Origin: Apricaphanius iberus | Taxonomy: Eukaryota; Chordata; Actinopteri; Cyprinodontiformes; Aphaniidae | Length of the DNA: 64,000 nucleotides | Assembly: GCA_028564705.1 (NCBI GenBank) | Contig: JAPXFQ010001302.1 | Span: forward strand, 124,001-188,000 | Direction of reading: 5' to 3' | In this document: one piece after another, positions 44,984-57,072 of the stretch | Layout: the number at the start of each line of letters is the position of its first letter | Numbering within the stretch: position 1 is the stretch's first letter | Notes under the pieces: generated by a model | Database searches by the model: none | Seen by the model: the letters and a program-made list of their open reading frames with translations, nothing else | Told to the model about the DNA's origin: nothing | Program-made: the position numbers and the translations under genes

Positions 44984-45748
44984 CAGAGGTGGGTAGAGTA
45001 CCCAAACATTGTACTAAAATACGAGTAGGACCACGTCGACATATTTTTACTCAAGTTACAGCAAAAAAGTTACTGAATAACATCTTATGTAATATTTTTC
45101 AAAATTGTTTTGTAATTATACTAATAATAATAGCCTGGGTGCCAGCAGAACTTAGTCCCGCCCCCAACATAGTCTGGAAGTTCGGTCTTGCATTCCTTCA
45201 TTGAGGAGCAATTATGGCCGAACAAGGTCTGGTCGGACCAATCATATTGAGCTTATGATGATTGACAGGTGAACAACAGTAACGTAATCAACCACGTTAC
45301 CAAAAGGCGCCTGGGTTAAATTTGTTTATAACAATGGTGGCTGCCACTGTAGAACTGAGATGTGTAGATTCTGCCATCGACTCTGTTCTAGAAGATATCG
45401 ACAGCACAATTATTTTAAAAGAGGAATTTTAAGAGAGGAACAGATAACGTCCGTTGCTCTGCAGAGCAACGTCACACACTTCCATTGCTCTGATTGGTTA
45501 TAGGTCTATCCAATTGAGTGCAGAAGCATTTTTTCCTGGTTCGGTTAAAACACGCCCCATAATCACAGCCCAATGGAGCAGTATCAGACTCACATTTTGC
45601 TATCGAGTATGGCTATGTAAGGCTAAATAATAATATTACTCAAGTAAAAAGTGAAGTGTAGTAAAGCTATATTTTAAAGTACTTCTTTTTTCAAAAGAAA
45701 TTACTCAAGAAAATGTAACTGAAAAAATATAGTTACTATCCACCTCTG
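44984..45748. mobile_element. hAT-type MITE with nested insertion
   Basis: Inverted ends CAGAGGTGGGTAG and CTATCCACCTCTG, flanked by AAAACAGT (44976-44983) and TAAACAGT (45749-45756), an 8-bp duplication with one mismatch. 'ttttactcaagt' and 'actcaagtaaaaagt' near the ends are typical of this abundant fish family. A second element occupies about 45131-45628. A diverged fragment of the same family occurs at 47736-47890. Confidence 0.88.
45131..45628. mobile_element. Putative element nested in the hAT MITE
   Basis: The sequence from 'atagcctgggtgccagcag' to 'tatggctatgt' interrupts the otherwise typical hAT MITE. 'taataata' flanks both sides and may be an 8-bp target duplication. The ends share only ATAGCC as an inverted motif. 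Family unknown. Confidence 0.45.
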
Positions 45749-46174
45749 TAAACAGTTCACCATGCAACGAAGTGCACTTGGCGGAAGTGCAGACAAGGGT
45801 TGAAGTGTGCAGTGAACAAGTGCGCGAATAACTGCACGATTGGGACTGCGAGGATTACTTTGTCAGCGTATGCCACAGCGTCGTATCTCCTTGCACTATA
45901 TGCTGCGCATAGGGGAGCTGCAGCGGGAGGAGGGGGTGCCAAAGCGATGGGGGGGGGGGGGGGGGTATTTCAAGAAAGTAGTTTCTGCGTATAACAGCTT
46001 TTGTGCATGTGTAAAAAATTTATATGACCATCATAAAAAAGGGAAGTTACTGACTATCTTGGTCACGAGAGGGCTCCGCCAGCACACACTCGCGCTGGAG
46101 GGTGCGCTGTAAGCGAGGAGGCGGCGGATAGATTTAAATGTCAGCGCCTGAGATCGCCACTTGTTTGGACTGTG

Positions 46175-46290
46175 ATGGACAATAAGAGAACAAAGCTCTC
46201 GGGGGCTCAAAACAGGAAAAGAAAGAGGGAGAAGGAGAAAGATTCTGTCGGGATGAAAGATGGTTTATGGAAGTGGTTGAAAGACAGCAG
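46175..46290 (+). pseudogene. First coding exon of a ZMYM1/TTF-type hAT transposase
   Basis: ATG at 46175 opens MDNKRTKLSGAQNRKRKREK, then EKDSVGMKDGLWKWLKDS, followed by donor GTAAAT at 46291. The KLSGAQNRKRKxEK opening is characteristic of hAT proteins related to ZMYM1 and TTF-zinc-finger transposases. The exon itself is open. It belongs with the acidic exons and TTF/DDE blocks at 47280-49020 and 51400-52385, which are broken. Confidence 0.75.
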
Positions 46291-47639
46291 GTAAATTATG
46301 TCAGATGCAGCTTGAGCTTCTGTGTGGCTTGGTTAGCTAGCACTAGTAAAACACAACTGTGTACTGATCAGTATTTACAATATAACAGACAGATCATGAC
46401 CAAATAGGAAAAAGGTTGTGATGTGTGTGTTCAGACGATGATCAAATTTAACAACAGAACCGCCAAGGGGTCATTTTTCCCTTCATTTAACTGTTAACCC
46501 TTTCCCCTGCTACTGATCCGTTTTCGCGGGTTAAATATGTGTGTGTGTGCGCGCTTGTCTCTGTGTTTGGTGGGGGGGTGCTGTTCCAATCTTGTGAATG
46601 ACTACAAGCGGCTGTAAAAAAATTTAAACACAAACAACTGGTATCTAGTGGTAACCAGCTGATAGACACATTACACGCTTCTAAAGAGGACTGAATATAT
46701 TTTTTTTCAGTTTGTTTTAGTTGAAAATGAGCAACAGGAAAGTTTATATATATATATATATGAGGAAGGCTAAACTGAAATGTAGCTGAATCATCATTGA
46801 GGTATGTAAATATGTGAAGTTTATAAAAAATTTGAAGCTTTATGTTTTGTTTGTGTAAAGGTTTTGGTGGCCCCCTAACATTTTGGGGCATGTGGGGATA
46901 TTTTTAAATGTATTATTATCGTTATTATTTTTGTTATTATTTTATTATTAGTGGATATGATCAAAAAGGCTGATGCTGGCTGGCAACATATTCATCAGAC
47001 TCTGGCGGCTAAACAGTTTAATTTAATCCAATCTGTCTTAAACTTCATGACTTTTCACATTTTATTGGTTTTGGTTTTTGTATGTGGTTTGGCTGTGAAC
47101 TGTGATATATGCTTAAAACATGTCGGCCTAGAAATCTGTATGAAAATTATTCCATGTCGGACCATGCTGCATTTCATGATGAAGAACACTCAAGTCTTGT
47201 TGGCCGCTTGATGTCATCAATCTGATTATAACCAGAATTGATTAAGACTGCTCTATTCAACAAAATTCATGTCATTCATGTGTGAGGATGGAGAAGACGA
47301 GATAGAAGGCAAGAAGAGAGATAAAGAAACAGGGGAAGGCAACAGGTTGGTCCAATATTAGGTGGAAGTATAGGAACAGCCACTCTATACAAATGATTCC
47401 TTACTATTTTTTGTATTGAAAATTTGCAAGATGTGTAAGTGCAATTCATTCAAAACAATTAAACAATGCTTGTTTGACAATATTACTTAGCGGAGAAGAA
47501 CACAGGCAGAAATAACTGAGTTCAGTGATGGCATCTGCAATAGAGACCAGTAATAACATCAGGTATGAATTAAATTAGTGAAGCTACAAAAACCTAAATG
47601 TCCAATTTGATTTGAATTTCTATTGAACAACCTATTCCC

Positions 47640-49022
47640 TGTGTCCTGCTGGGAAAAATAGTTCAGGCAGACATGGAGAGTCAGTCAACACAGAGGACAA
47701 AGTGGAGGAAAATGTGGAACAAAGAGGTGTAGAGAGAGGTGGGTGGTAAATAGTTACTTTTACTCCATTACATTTAGTTGAATAACTTTTTGGATAAATT
47801 GTATTTTTAAGAGTAGTTTCAATGCAAAATACATTTTACTTTTACTTGAGTATATTGTTCTAAAGTAACAATACTCTTATTTGAGTATATTTTTTTCCTT
47901 TCTATCCATATCTGGGCGCAGATGAGGGAGAGGAAGAGAAAGGTGTAGATGAGGAGGAGCTGGAACAGAGAGGTGTAGATGAGGCAAGGCCTTACACAGA
48001 AGATCCATCTGAATGGCCTTCACCATACGAGATGGAAGACTCATTGAGGCAGAACATGGTTGAGAATGGCCCACAGAAATGTCCTGATGGGCCATATCCA
48101 AGATCAGAAAAGAGTAACAGCATACTGTTTTCATGTACTGTCCAATGGAGAGAAAGTGCAGCGAGATTGGTTGCTGTAGTCGAAAAAAAACAAAGTCTAT
48201 TGTTTTGCATGTAAGCTTTTTGGTGAAGCAGGAGTTGTTGACACACGCCTTGTGGCAGGGTATAATAACTGGTAGTGTCTTTCAAAAACACTGCAGCACC
48301 ATGAAACCAGTGAGTATCACATAAATGCTTATCTGAAGTGGAAAGAATTGGCATCCCGCTTACAACTAGGCAAAACTATAGATAATGAATTGCAGAGAGC
48401 CATGGCAGCTGAAAAGGCACACTGGAGAAGTGTGTTGACATGAGTTATTGACTACATACTCTTCCTCGCAGAAAGAAACCTGCCACTGAGGGGAAAAGAT
48501 GCACAGTTAGTTTCTTGGTATCATTGAGCTCATAGCATGGTATGATGTTACACTGGCAGAGCATCTTAGAAAGGCTGCTTCTAAAAAAAAACACTGGATA
48601 TCTCTCCTGGTGCACTCAAAAGGAATTTCTAGATTCAATGCAAAAGAAAATGTGTGCCCAGGTGAAAGCCTCCAAGTACTTTGCAGTAGAATTGGACTGC
48701 ACACCCAATATTTCAAAGCAAGAACAGGCCTCAGTTATCATACGGTATCTTCATACAGATGAGAAAAACAAGGTCACTATTAATGAGTCTTTTGTGGGTT
48801 TCACTGCTGTGAAGGACACAACTGGAAAAGGCCTCACAGACACACTGACAGGGGTGCTGGATAGTCTGGGGTTGGAGCTGGCTAATTATTGTAGGGGTCA
48901 AAGTTATGACAACAGTGCTAATATGAGGGGAATACACAAGGGTGTCCAAGCTTTAATACAACAGAGGTGTCCACAGGCTCTGTTCATCCCCTGCTGTAGC
49001 CACAGCCTGAATCTTTTAACAG
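47640..49022 (+). pseudogene. hAT transposase, TTF zinc finger and first half of catalytic domain
   Basis: 47650-48000 reads acidic sequence (HGESVNTEDKVEENVEQRGV) interrupted by a MITE fragment (47736-47890), then TEDPSEWPSPYEMEDSLRQN and NGPQKCPDG, the TTF zinc-finger entry, with stops after 48210. From 48600 the catalytic domain reads MCAQVKASKYFAVELDCTPN, SKQEQASVIIRYLHTDEKNK, LDSLGLELANYCRGQSYDNS (catalytic Asp in the C/GQSYDNA motif) and LFIPCCSHSLNLL. Homology stops at about 49022, where other inserted sequence begins. Several stops make it non-functional. Confidence 0.82.
47736..47890. repeat. Fragment of the hAT MITE family seen at 44984
   Basis: 'gaggtgggtggtaaatagtt' through 'acttttactccattaca' to 'ctcttatttgagtat' resembles one half of the 44984-45748 element. 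It sits within the acidic coding region of the larger hAT transposase. Confidence 0.6.
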
Positions 49023-51395
49023 TGGGCGGTGCACCACAGGTTAAACTCCGACCGCCACATATTGCGTATATCTTTTTTACGGTATTTTACGCACACCTCC
49101 AATAATACCCGACTGCAGCTGCAACAGCTCCGCCTCTTTCTCAGACAGCTTGTGTCTGCGTGACAGCAGGGGGATATTTCTGCAGGCGGAGAGTTTGCCC
49201 GATGTTTGGATTTAGTCCTCAGCCAAGCACAAGCTGGGTGGGATGGTAAACTGTTTTTCCGGGTTAGGAGGAGGAAAGCGGGAGAAACCATAAGACACTG
49301 CAAACATGGGCATACTTGCCAACCTCACGATTTTCCCGGGAGAGTCCTGAATTTCAGTGCCCCACCCGAAAATTTCCCGACATCTGATGGTGTCGCTTAT
49401 AATGCATACTCCCTGTTTCTTATGCGAGAGGTATGGAGATAGGGGCAGTGGCGGCTGGCCAATAGAGGGCGCTAGGGCGCCGCCCCACCACTGACAACTT
49501 GCCACATTACCTTGAATAAAAGTGGAAAATTATTTTTATAATAACATAAAAATGTTTCGAAATATATGTATATTTTCTTTCAGATGTGTAAGATAAATGT
49601 TTAATAGTTTAAGGGGAGTTGAGATGTGGTTGTGTTGTCTGATTGAGGACGTATTTCCGCCATGGTCAAGTCTCCCATAGACTCTCGTTATAAGTTGTAC
49701 ATTCGCAGTAGCTCCTCTTCAATACAAAAGATAGGACGCCTTGGAGAGGACGGGGCTTACATATCGTCCACCTCCAGCTTCTTTTTTACAGTCTATGGGC
49801 TGAAGCGGCTGAAGTCAAACAACGTGACGGATGTCTGTCATACAGCGCGGCTAAAATAAACAGGTCATACCGCGGGAGATGGAGACGAACAAAGTCATCG
49901 CTGCATTAGAAATGCGCATTATTCAGTTAAAGTGATGTTTTCGGACTTAAATTAGTGCTAACTGATTAGCGGAAGTAGCTGTAGTGCAGACGCCGCTACC
50001 TCACAATAAGAGCATGTATTCCTATTGTGTAGATTGATGACTTGGATAGTTTGTCTGCTGAGTGTTTACATTTTGGAAAACAGTAAATTGTGACATTTTA
50101 TTAATAAACCTATATTACATTTGATTTATTTGATACTTAACACAGCTGCTGCTATCGAAATATTAAGTTTATTCATATATTTTGGTTATTTCTGCCTTAC
50201 CTTTCATTTGTTCTAATTTTTCATATGAGATCACACACATCATTTCCTTCCTCACATTTATATTACCCAACCGTGTATCAGCAGCTGTGTGGAAATATTA
50301 AAGAGCAAAATAAATATAATAGCCTTTTCTCCACCACATCTTCTCATATTCTGACTGGCTTTAAGTGGAGCTCTGTCAGGTTCTCCCAGTGTTAACAGAG
50401 CGATCCCAGTCTGAACCAGAACCTCTATAGACAGCTCAGTGTTTCCTCCTTGACAGTAGCAGTCTGTTCTAGCAAAACTGTTGAAGCATCTGACTGAAAT
50501 TATTGTTGTTGTAGGATAGTCCTATTAAGAAGACGCTTTGGGTTGTCCAATACAGTATGATTAAGAAACATTCATCTTTACATACAGAAAATTTTAGCCA
50601 GTTAGTTTGCCTCAGCAACTGGTTAAAAGATTGATATGTCAATGTACGAATGTGTGTAGTCAATGTGTGAATAAGATTGTGGAGTTAAAAACAAAATTCT
50701 ACTAATCTCTATAAAAAAGAGCTGAGGCAATTGGATATGTCCTTTACTCTAAAAATTGAAGTTTTTTAGTCATATTTAGGAATGTTAAGCGGGATTAATT
50801 CACAGCTATCCCTTAATTAATTAGGTTTAAAAAATTATCGTTTCACAACCCTAATATCTAGCCATCATCATAGTCCCCCCTGGAGAAAATTCCACCAGCC
50901 GCCAATGGAGAATAACATGTTTCATTTGCATTTTGCCAAGGAAGGTGCTATGGGGTACAGTTCCCTCATGACATGAAAATCCTTGACCAGTGGGCGAAAT
51001 TCAGTTTTCAATCCAAAATAGGTTACCCACTTGTTTTGTATACGTGATCAGGAAACCAATCAGCTCTCATTAGTGTAACACGCTGCAGTAACAACCCATA
51101 CGTTTTTAGAACGGTCTTTATGTGACTGAAAGAAGCTTTAGTTTCAATTACTTTTTAAATCTTCAGAGTTATTTAGGATTAAAAACTGTTTCAACCAACC
51201 TCAACTCTTGTTTCCTTTTATTTCGAGTCAATTTTTAGAATGATTAATAAGTGATTATTCCTAAACGTTCAGTGGCGCTGACCAGGGGCGTATCCAGGAG
51301 GTTATTAAAGAGGGGCTAAAACGGGCCCAGGGTGGGTCTGGGACTGTAGCACCAAAATAAAAGCAAAGATGTTCGTCTAGTGGGTCTTAGATTAT
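49023..51395. mobile_element. Insert cluster splitting the hAT transposase
   Basis: About 2.4 kb lies between the two transposase blocks. It contains 49310-49400 ('gggcatacttgccaacctca', a known fish hAT-like end type), a MITE at 49446-50907, and 51288 onward 'caggggcgtatccagg', another hAT-like end. The protein homology resumes at 51400. Whether this is one insertion or several, or two different hAT copies brought together by deletion, cannot be settled by eye. Confidence 0.6.
49446..50907. mobile_element. hAT-like MITE with CAGTGGCGGCTGG ends
   Basis: Left end CAGTGGCGGCTGG; right end is the inverted CCAGCCGCCAATG (one mismatch). The interior includes 'cccatagactctc' and 'acagtctatggg' (49670-49800), a further short nested palindromic element. 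No transposase. A third, related end occurs at 61651. The target duplication is not clear. Confidence 0.65.
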
Positions 51396-51399
51396 ACAC

Positions 51400-52385
51400 C
51401 ATTTTTTTCATCTTCTGACAAGAGGTGGGATAATCTCAAAGAATTTGTTGACATCACCCTGAAGCCTCTGAGTGACAACAGGGGGGAAGCAAAGCTTGAC
51501 TCTGTCAAAGCTGTTCGTTTCCAGTTGGGGGGGATTCTAGATGCACTAGAAAAGCTTGAGGAAGTGGCAGGAGACAGCAAAATAGTCTCAGAGGCAAAGT
51601 CACTGTCTGACAAGATTGTCAGAATGGAGTTCCTTGTGTGCATCTTGGTTTGGTACGACTTGTTGTCAGAGATAAACTTTGCAAGCAAGTCACTATAAGC
51701 AGAAGATGTCTCAATGGATACAGCCATTACATTGATTGATTCTCTGAAAGACTTTTTGTTTAAGTACAGAGAGGAGGGCTTTCAGAAGTCACTTGAAATT
51801 GCACGAAGGTTAGCCATTGAAATGGATGTTTCTCCAGAATTTAGACAGAGACGTGTCAGGAAACAAAAGAGGTTTCAAGATGATGATTCCAGCGTTGACC
51901 ATCTTGACCAGGAACCTGAGACGCACTTTAGGTGCATGGTTTTCAACATCATTGTTGACACGGTCATACAGGAGTTGTCTAACAGATTTGGCAATCTTCA
52001 GCTTGTCTGAGAAATTTAATTTCATTAAAAAAATTGAGCACCTGACAAAAGCTGAGTTGGAGGAATCAGTCATTAGGTATGCCCTCGCTACATGTGATGT
52101 TTCCGGGGATATTGTTCAGGAAATATATCCAGCAAGCCGTCTCCTGAAGGGTTACAAGGCTCTTGGGATGATAAATTTACTCATACAGGAGAATCTAGAT
52201 TTGGTGTTTCCAAATTTGACAGTCGCCCTTAGAGTTTTCTTATCTATGCCTCTGACGGTCGCATCTGCAGAGAGACCTTTCAGTAAGCTGAAGTTAATTA
52301 AAACTTAACTCCGTTCATGTATGACCAATGACCGATTGACCCAGTTAGCAGTGATCTCCATTGAGAACAGTGTCTGTCTCATATG
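51400..52385 (+). pseudogene. hAT transposase, C-terminal catalytic and dimerisation part
   Basis: Reads FFSSSDKRWDNLKEFVDITL, a Trp-rich hAT motif, then LVWYDLLSEINFASKSL, a stop, AITLIDSLKDFLFKYREEGF, HFRCMVFNIIVDTVIQELSN, YPASRLLKGYKALGMINLLI and the dimerisation signature LTVASAERPFSKLKLIKT. The next codon, normally Tyr, is TAA (52306-52308), after which NDRLTQLAVISIEN continues in frame. The dimerisation motif is intact; the gene is inactivated by stops and by the upstream insert. Confidence 0.88.
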
Positions 52386-52439
52386 ACGCCATTCTTGAAA
52401 AATGGGTGAGTGCAAAGGCACGGCATGTAAATATTTAGT

Positions 52440-53370
52440 GGTAACATATGATAAGTGTATATAGTAATAAATAATAAATATTATTTTGTTAATAAATGTT
52501 GGCCTGTTAACTGTTTCAGAATGTCGTGGAATTTTTTTAAATAAAAAGGATTAAAAAGTGTGTGTGTGTGGGGGGGGGGGGGAATCAGTGATGAGTCCGG
52601 ATACCGCTCAGAAAGTAGGTAGTTGCACCCCTGTCTCCTTGACAACCTAAATGGGGGTAACGCTCGCAGTTTCTGTTATTTTGCTAATTGATATGATAAA
52701 ACTGAAACAAAATCATCTAAGTTTGATAAATACAAAAGTATATCTCACAAATTCTTTAGCATGAAGTCCAAAGTTGTAGAACATCTTGGATTTTAATCAA
52801 AAGCACCAACTGTATATTTTTATCTTATTCATTTACAGAAAATATAGGGAATAAAGAAAACCTTTTGATCATTTAAAATATTGTGTTTATTGTATTATTT
52901 ATGTTTGTCAAACCTGCTGTGTTATATGTAAATGAACAGACTCCAGGAGATTATATTTTCACCAGAAATAAAATAAACCCAAACGTTATTTTTATTTAAA
53001 ATGTAGACAAATAGGTTCTTTAATTATTTAAAATGTTTAAGCTTTTTATGACTTGCCTAAAAAAATAGTAAATATTAGTTTGACCTATCATGTCCTACAA
53101 TACACACAAGTCTTTATTGACCAATATTTTTAAACGGCTAATTACTGTAATTACTCATGTACACAATGATAAATTATTCAATATTTTGAGGCGTCAATAG
53201 CCGGGGCTGTCTCGGACATGTTCCCATCAATATTTACTGATGATAGTTTTGAAACGCAGGAAGCTCCGCTTTAATAACATATAAATATAGGCTGAATCTT
53301 TTTACCCACAACCCGATCACTTTAATGACACATGAGGTCGAGCCTGTGAAATTATTATTATGGATGGGTC
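52440..53370. other. AT-rich stretch, possible hAT right end
   Basis: Contains a (TG)n/(G)n run at 52559-52582 and 'gtagttgcacccctg' ending at about 52630, whose reverse complement CAGGGGTGCAACTAC looks like a hAT terminus. No gene after that. Confidence 0.4.
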
Positions 53371-53372
53371 CC

Positions 53373-53952
53373 TAGTCTATCGTTGTTTGTGCAACGATTT
53401 TTATTTTAATGATTCTTCCATGCCAGCAGCTTGAAGATTGTATTAAGAGTCATCTGAAAAACAAAACAAAATATGTAGCCTACAGCTTTCGACTTTTATT
53501 AATTGGAAGAAGGTACGATTTTCAAAATCTGTTAATACATTGTTGTAATGAAACATCAATCAGATGAATACATAGCTAATACATTAATTAATATTAAATC
53601 TCTAGCAATCTTCAAACTAGACTCCAGTTTATGGTTCTTGTCCTTGGTAATTTTAAGAACAAACTGACACCCTTAAGCTTGAAAATAGATTTGTTGGGAG
53701 AAGCAGCTGGAATCATTTGTTTGCCTTCTTGTCACAGAATTCAACAGGCAGCAATGGATTGTGGGCAATACCCTTCACTGAAGCCCGCATCGGTGCGGAC
53801 TTCAGCAAAGTGCGGAGCGAGGGTGCAGAAGAGGCGGGGCCAGGGGCCGGATTCGCCGCTCTGGAGAATCGGGACACCCTACGCACTTGCGCCCCTCATG
53901 TGAACGCGCAATTGAAGTGCACAAGGGTGGAAGTGCGGATATTGGGACAGGG
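53373..53952 (+). repeat. Repeat family S, copy 2 (uninterrupted)
   Basis: Continuous version of the element split at 23797-25361. The position corresponding to the LINE insertion reads 'tctgaaaaacaaaac' (about 53452-53466), i.e. a paralogous empty site. CpG-rich right half. Confidence 0.8.
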
Positions 53953-54149
53953 CTCAAGATTGCTGCAGAGGCTGTTTTTTCCATGAAATTTTGGATTTTT
54001 TGCCACAGACAGAGAAATTTTCCTGGATGCTGGATCCACACTCTGCTGCCACATTAGAAACTGGAAAGTCAAACTTCAGCCACATTTTTGAAATCAGGAA
54101 ACATGTCTCCAGTTGAAGTAATCAGAAGCGAGAATACGGCTCTGTACGA

Positions 54150-54650
54150 ATGCTACTACTCAAGTATGTAAGGCTGTTTGCAACCCAACCAGCAAAGGTG
54201 TACGCTCAGTGGCGGGGTATTAGCAGCAGAGTAGACCCACCAATGACTAACCCAGAATGGCTAACCGAGGGGCAAACAATTCTGATCCAGAAGGATCCCA
54301 CCAAAGATGCATCCAACTATCAGCCGATAACTTGTCTCTCCAAAACATTGAAGCTCATGTCAGGCATCATCGCAGCTAAGATAAGAAGGTACATGGATCA
54401 ATACATGATCAAAGCACAGAAGGTGCTAAACACCAGCTCCTGGTCGACAAATCCCGAGAGGACCAGATTTACCACACCAGTCAAGACCCAAGTTGTAGGC
54501 TGTGCAAAGAGTCATCTGAGACAGTCCAGTACATAACAGCAGGGTGTAAAATGCTGGCAGGGAAAGCATACATGGAACGTCATAACCAAGTGGCTCGCAT
54601 AGTATACAGAAACACCTGTGTGGAGTATGGGCTGGAAAACCCATGGTCAA
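54150..54650 (+). pseudogene. R2/R4-like LINE remnant with internal deletion
   Basis: The first part reads PEWLTEGQTILIQKDPTKDA, SNYQPITCLSKTLKLMSGII and AAKIRRYMDQYMIKAQKVL, RT fingers. It then jumps directly, in another frame, to LLVDKSREDQIYHTSQD, CRLCKESSETVQYITAGC and YRNTCVEYGLENPWSKWE, the zinc-knuckle region preceding a restriction-like endonuclease. The RT palm is deleted. In the CCHC knuckle the His is replaced by Tyr (VQYI). Clade assignment (R2/R4/Dong type) is by resemblance. Confidence 0.7.
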
Positions 54651-54654
54651 AGTG

Positions 54655-54795
54655 GGAAACTGTGGGAGGAAGCCGGAGTAACTGGAGGGAACCCACGCAT
54701 GCATGAGGAGAACATGCAAAAAGACCCCGAGCGGGGATACGAACACACAACCTTCTTGGTGCAAGTCAACAGTGCTAACCCCTGTGCCACCATCC
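54655..54795 (+). repeat. Common teleost dispersed repeat, copy 3 (partial)
   Basis: The right half of the module at 4037-4378 ('aacccacgcatgcatgagga' to 'agtgctaacccctgtgccac'), placed directly after the LINE remnant. Partial copy only. Confidence 0.7.
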
Positions 54796-54869
54796 AAGAC
54801 ATCAATCTATTTAAATATTAAAATATTAATATAGTTGTTGGGTCTGACCCATGAATATATGAAATTATA

Positions 54870-56520
54870 TCAAAAGCTCCCATGATTATTAATGATGCCA
54901 GCATTCCCCATTGTGCTGGTTTTTCTGCTGTCTCCAGAGCAGGAACGTCAGACCCCGGATGGAAAACAGTGCAACACACACTGCACCTTGGACGATCAAG
55001 AACTGTCCCTCTCTCTCTTTCTTTCTCTCTGATCTCACTCCTGGAGGGCTGGCGTTCGATAAATCCTAACACGTCGGTTGGCCACAGCAACAACTCACCA
55101 GCCCAACGCGGACTCTACCCATCTCTGAGTGGATGGAGGAGCAGCTGAGAGCAGTTCCCCCTCCCCCGCAAAGTTCAAAAAAGCCGGACGGCCAGCTGCT
55201 CGCCCTCTCTGATCGCTACCGTATGAACGTTGAGTTCCTCCTGGACTCGTGTTCTTACACCTTTGTCTTACTGCTATCAAAGCTTTTTCCCCACACTTTT
55301 CCCTTTTTTCTCCCCTTTTGCGTATTTAGCGAACTTAAATCTTTTCCCCCTTTTTTTATGTGTCGCGTTTTTCCACCATGCCTAAACAGGATTTACTTTT
55401 GCTGCAACCAGCCAACCTCATGGAGGCCAACCTCAGAGTAAGACCAAACCATTGTATTTGAAGTCTGGGTGGAGCAATTCCTAGGATTAATATTTTTGTG
55501 TGCATGCATGTTCTCTTAAGCGTTTTCTGTTGAAGTGCTGTGTTTTGTTTTACATGTAAACTGAGTTGTTTGTGTGAAAATTCCTGTTTGAGGTACCGGT
55601 TTTCTCTTAGTGGTAGGTAAATAGGGTTTGTTATAATTGTATGCGATTTGGTGCGGTTACTGTGACATCTTATGTATGTGTTGAGCCACGGAATAGAGTG
55701 CTTTCGAGAGAAGAGCACGGCTGGATATAGTTAATTTTGGCCCTTTTGTTCCAATCCATAGCCGTTTCAAGCCATGGTCTTGTTAGCCTAGCTACCAAGT
55801 TAAGATAAGGAAAACGTGGTCTCTTTGTTTCAAGAGACCATGTTGTGATCGCCAATAAAAAAAACACTATTCAGCGTGGCTCGTTCACACGTGTGTGCAC
55901 CATGCACATCCCTGCTACGGCTGGGACCCCGAGTGACATGGCTATCACAGTTTCCAGCCACTGGCCATTTTCTCTTGTAGTTTGTTTACGCAGCAAGTAG
56001 CGGTAGCCTAGCTTAGCAATTAGCCGAACCGGATTTGCTGGTAACTGAAGTAGGATGTGTTTTGTTTTGGTAGAATTGGTTAATATATTTTTAAACTGAA
56101 TCAAACCTCTGTTTTTTTATTTTAAGTGTGTGTTAGAATCATCGGAAAGGGCTTTACCTTCAGACAAACGATATCTGGTAATCATTGATAATTAAGCAAT
56201 AAACTGTTTTTGACAGTTATCTTTTACATACTTTTGCCAGTTTAAAACTGGAGGGTGCCCCATTTTTAATAATATTCAGTAATAATTAAATTAATTTATG
56301 AATTATTAATTTAATATTCCCAATAGAGCCAGATATACTATAACTCTTCTTTTTGTTGGTAAAATCCCCAACATAGTTAATTAGGCTTTGTAATTAAAAA
56401 GTCTTGATTAATCACATTTTAAAGGTACAACAATTTTTCCCATGAAAACACAATTCTTTAAATATGAAAGTAATTCATAACGATGACAATCAAACGTCAC
56501 AAGCATAAATACAGTTATCT
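54870..56520. other. Unrecognised sequence with a GC-richer block
   Basis: 54900-55250 is GC-richer and reads MEEQLRAVPPPPQSSKKPDG from 55133 (102-codon ORF), but the second half of that ORF is low-complexity Phe/Leu. I see no domain, splice support or element ends. It could be the leader of an unknown transposon. Confidence 0.3.
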
Positions 56521-57028
56521 TAAGGTAGGGGTGGGCAGTATGGCAAATTTTTCATATCACGGTATTTTTTAAAAATTATCGGTATTACGGTATTTTTTTT
56601 TCCATACAAGACCGTTCATATCCACATTATCTTATAAGAATAAAGAATATAAAATTTGCTTAAAATAGCCCATTTTACTGTCATATGGACTGCATCATGT
56701 TGTTTTTTTCCAGAAACAGGTGAATGCTATGAAAATAATTTAAATTATTATGATTCTAGTAGACATTCTTGATGTTCTAAGGCTGAAAGTATAATTTTTT
56801 TAACCTCACGTTGGCGCAAGCAACATATTCAGGGTTTATACACAGATTCTTAAATTGAATTTACTACCTTTTTACTACCTATTTTACTACCATCACAATG
56901 TTTTTACTACCAGCACAGCTTCAAACTTAAACTGCAGCAGTGTAAAGTAAAGTGACAAGTAAAGATGTGAAATCTCTTTCCAAAATTAATAAATACTATC
57001 ATACCGTCATTTCTGTTTCTTTCTAGGC

Positions 57029-57072
57029 TTGTGAACGTATTTCGTCCTCAAGGAGCAATGGATGACACAAAG
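57029..57072 (+). other. Small exon-like segment
   Basis: A pyrimidine-rich stretch ending TTTCTTTCTAG precedes GCTTGTGAACGTATTTCGTC... and an ATG GAT GAC ACA AA, followed by GTAAGT. A good acceptor and donor are thus about 44 bases apart. It could be a first coding exon (MDDTK) of the surrounding hAT-like element. No downstream exon was identified, so this is only a candidate. Confidence 0.25.

Noticed and set aside
55133..55441. 102-codon ORF as a novel gene
   Set aside because: The second half is Phe/Leu low complexity, and no domain or splice evidence supports it.
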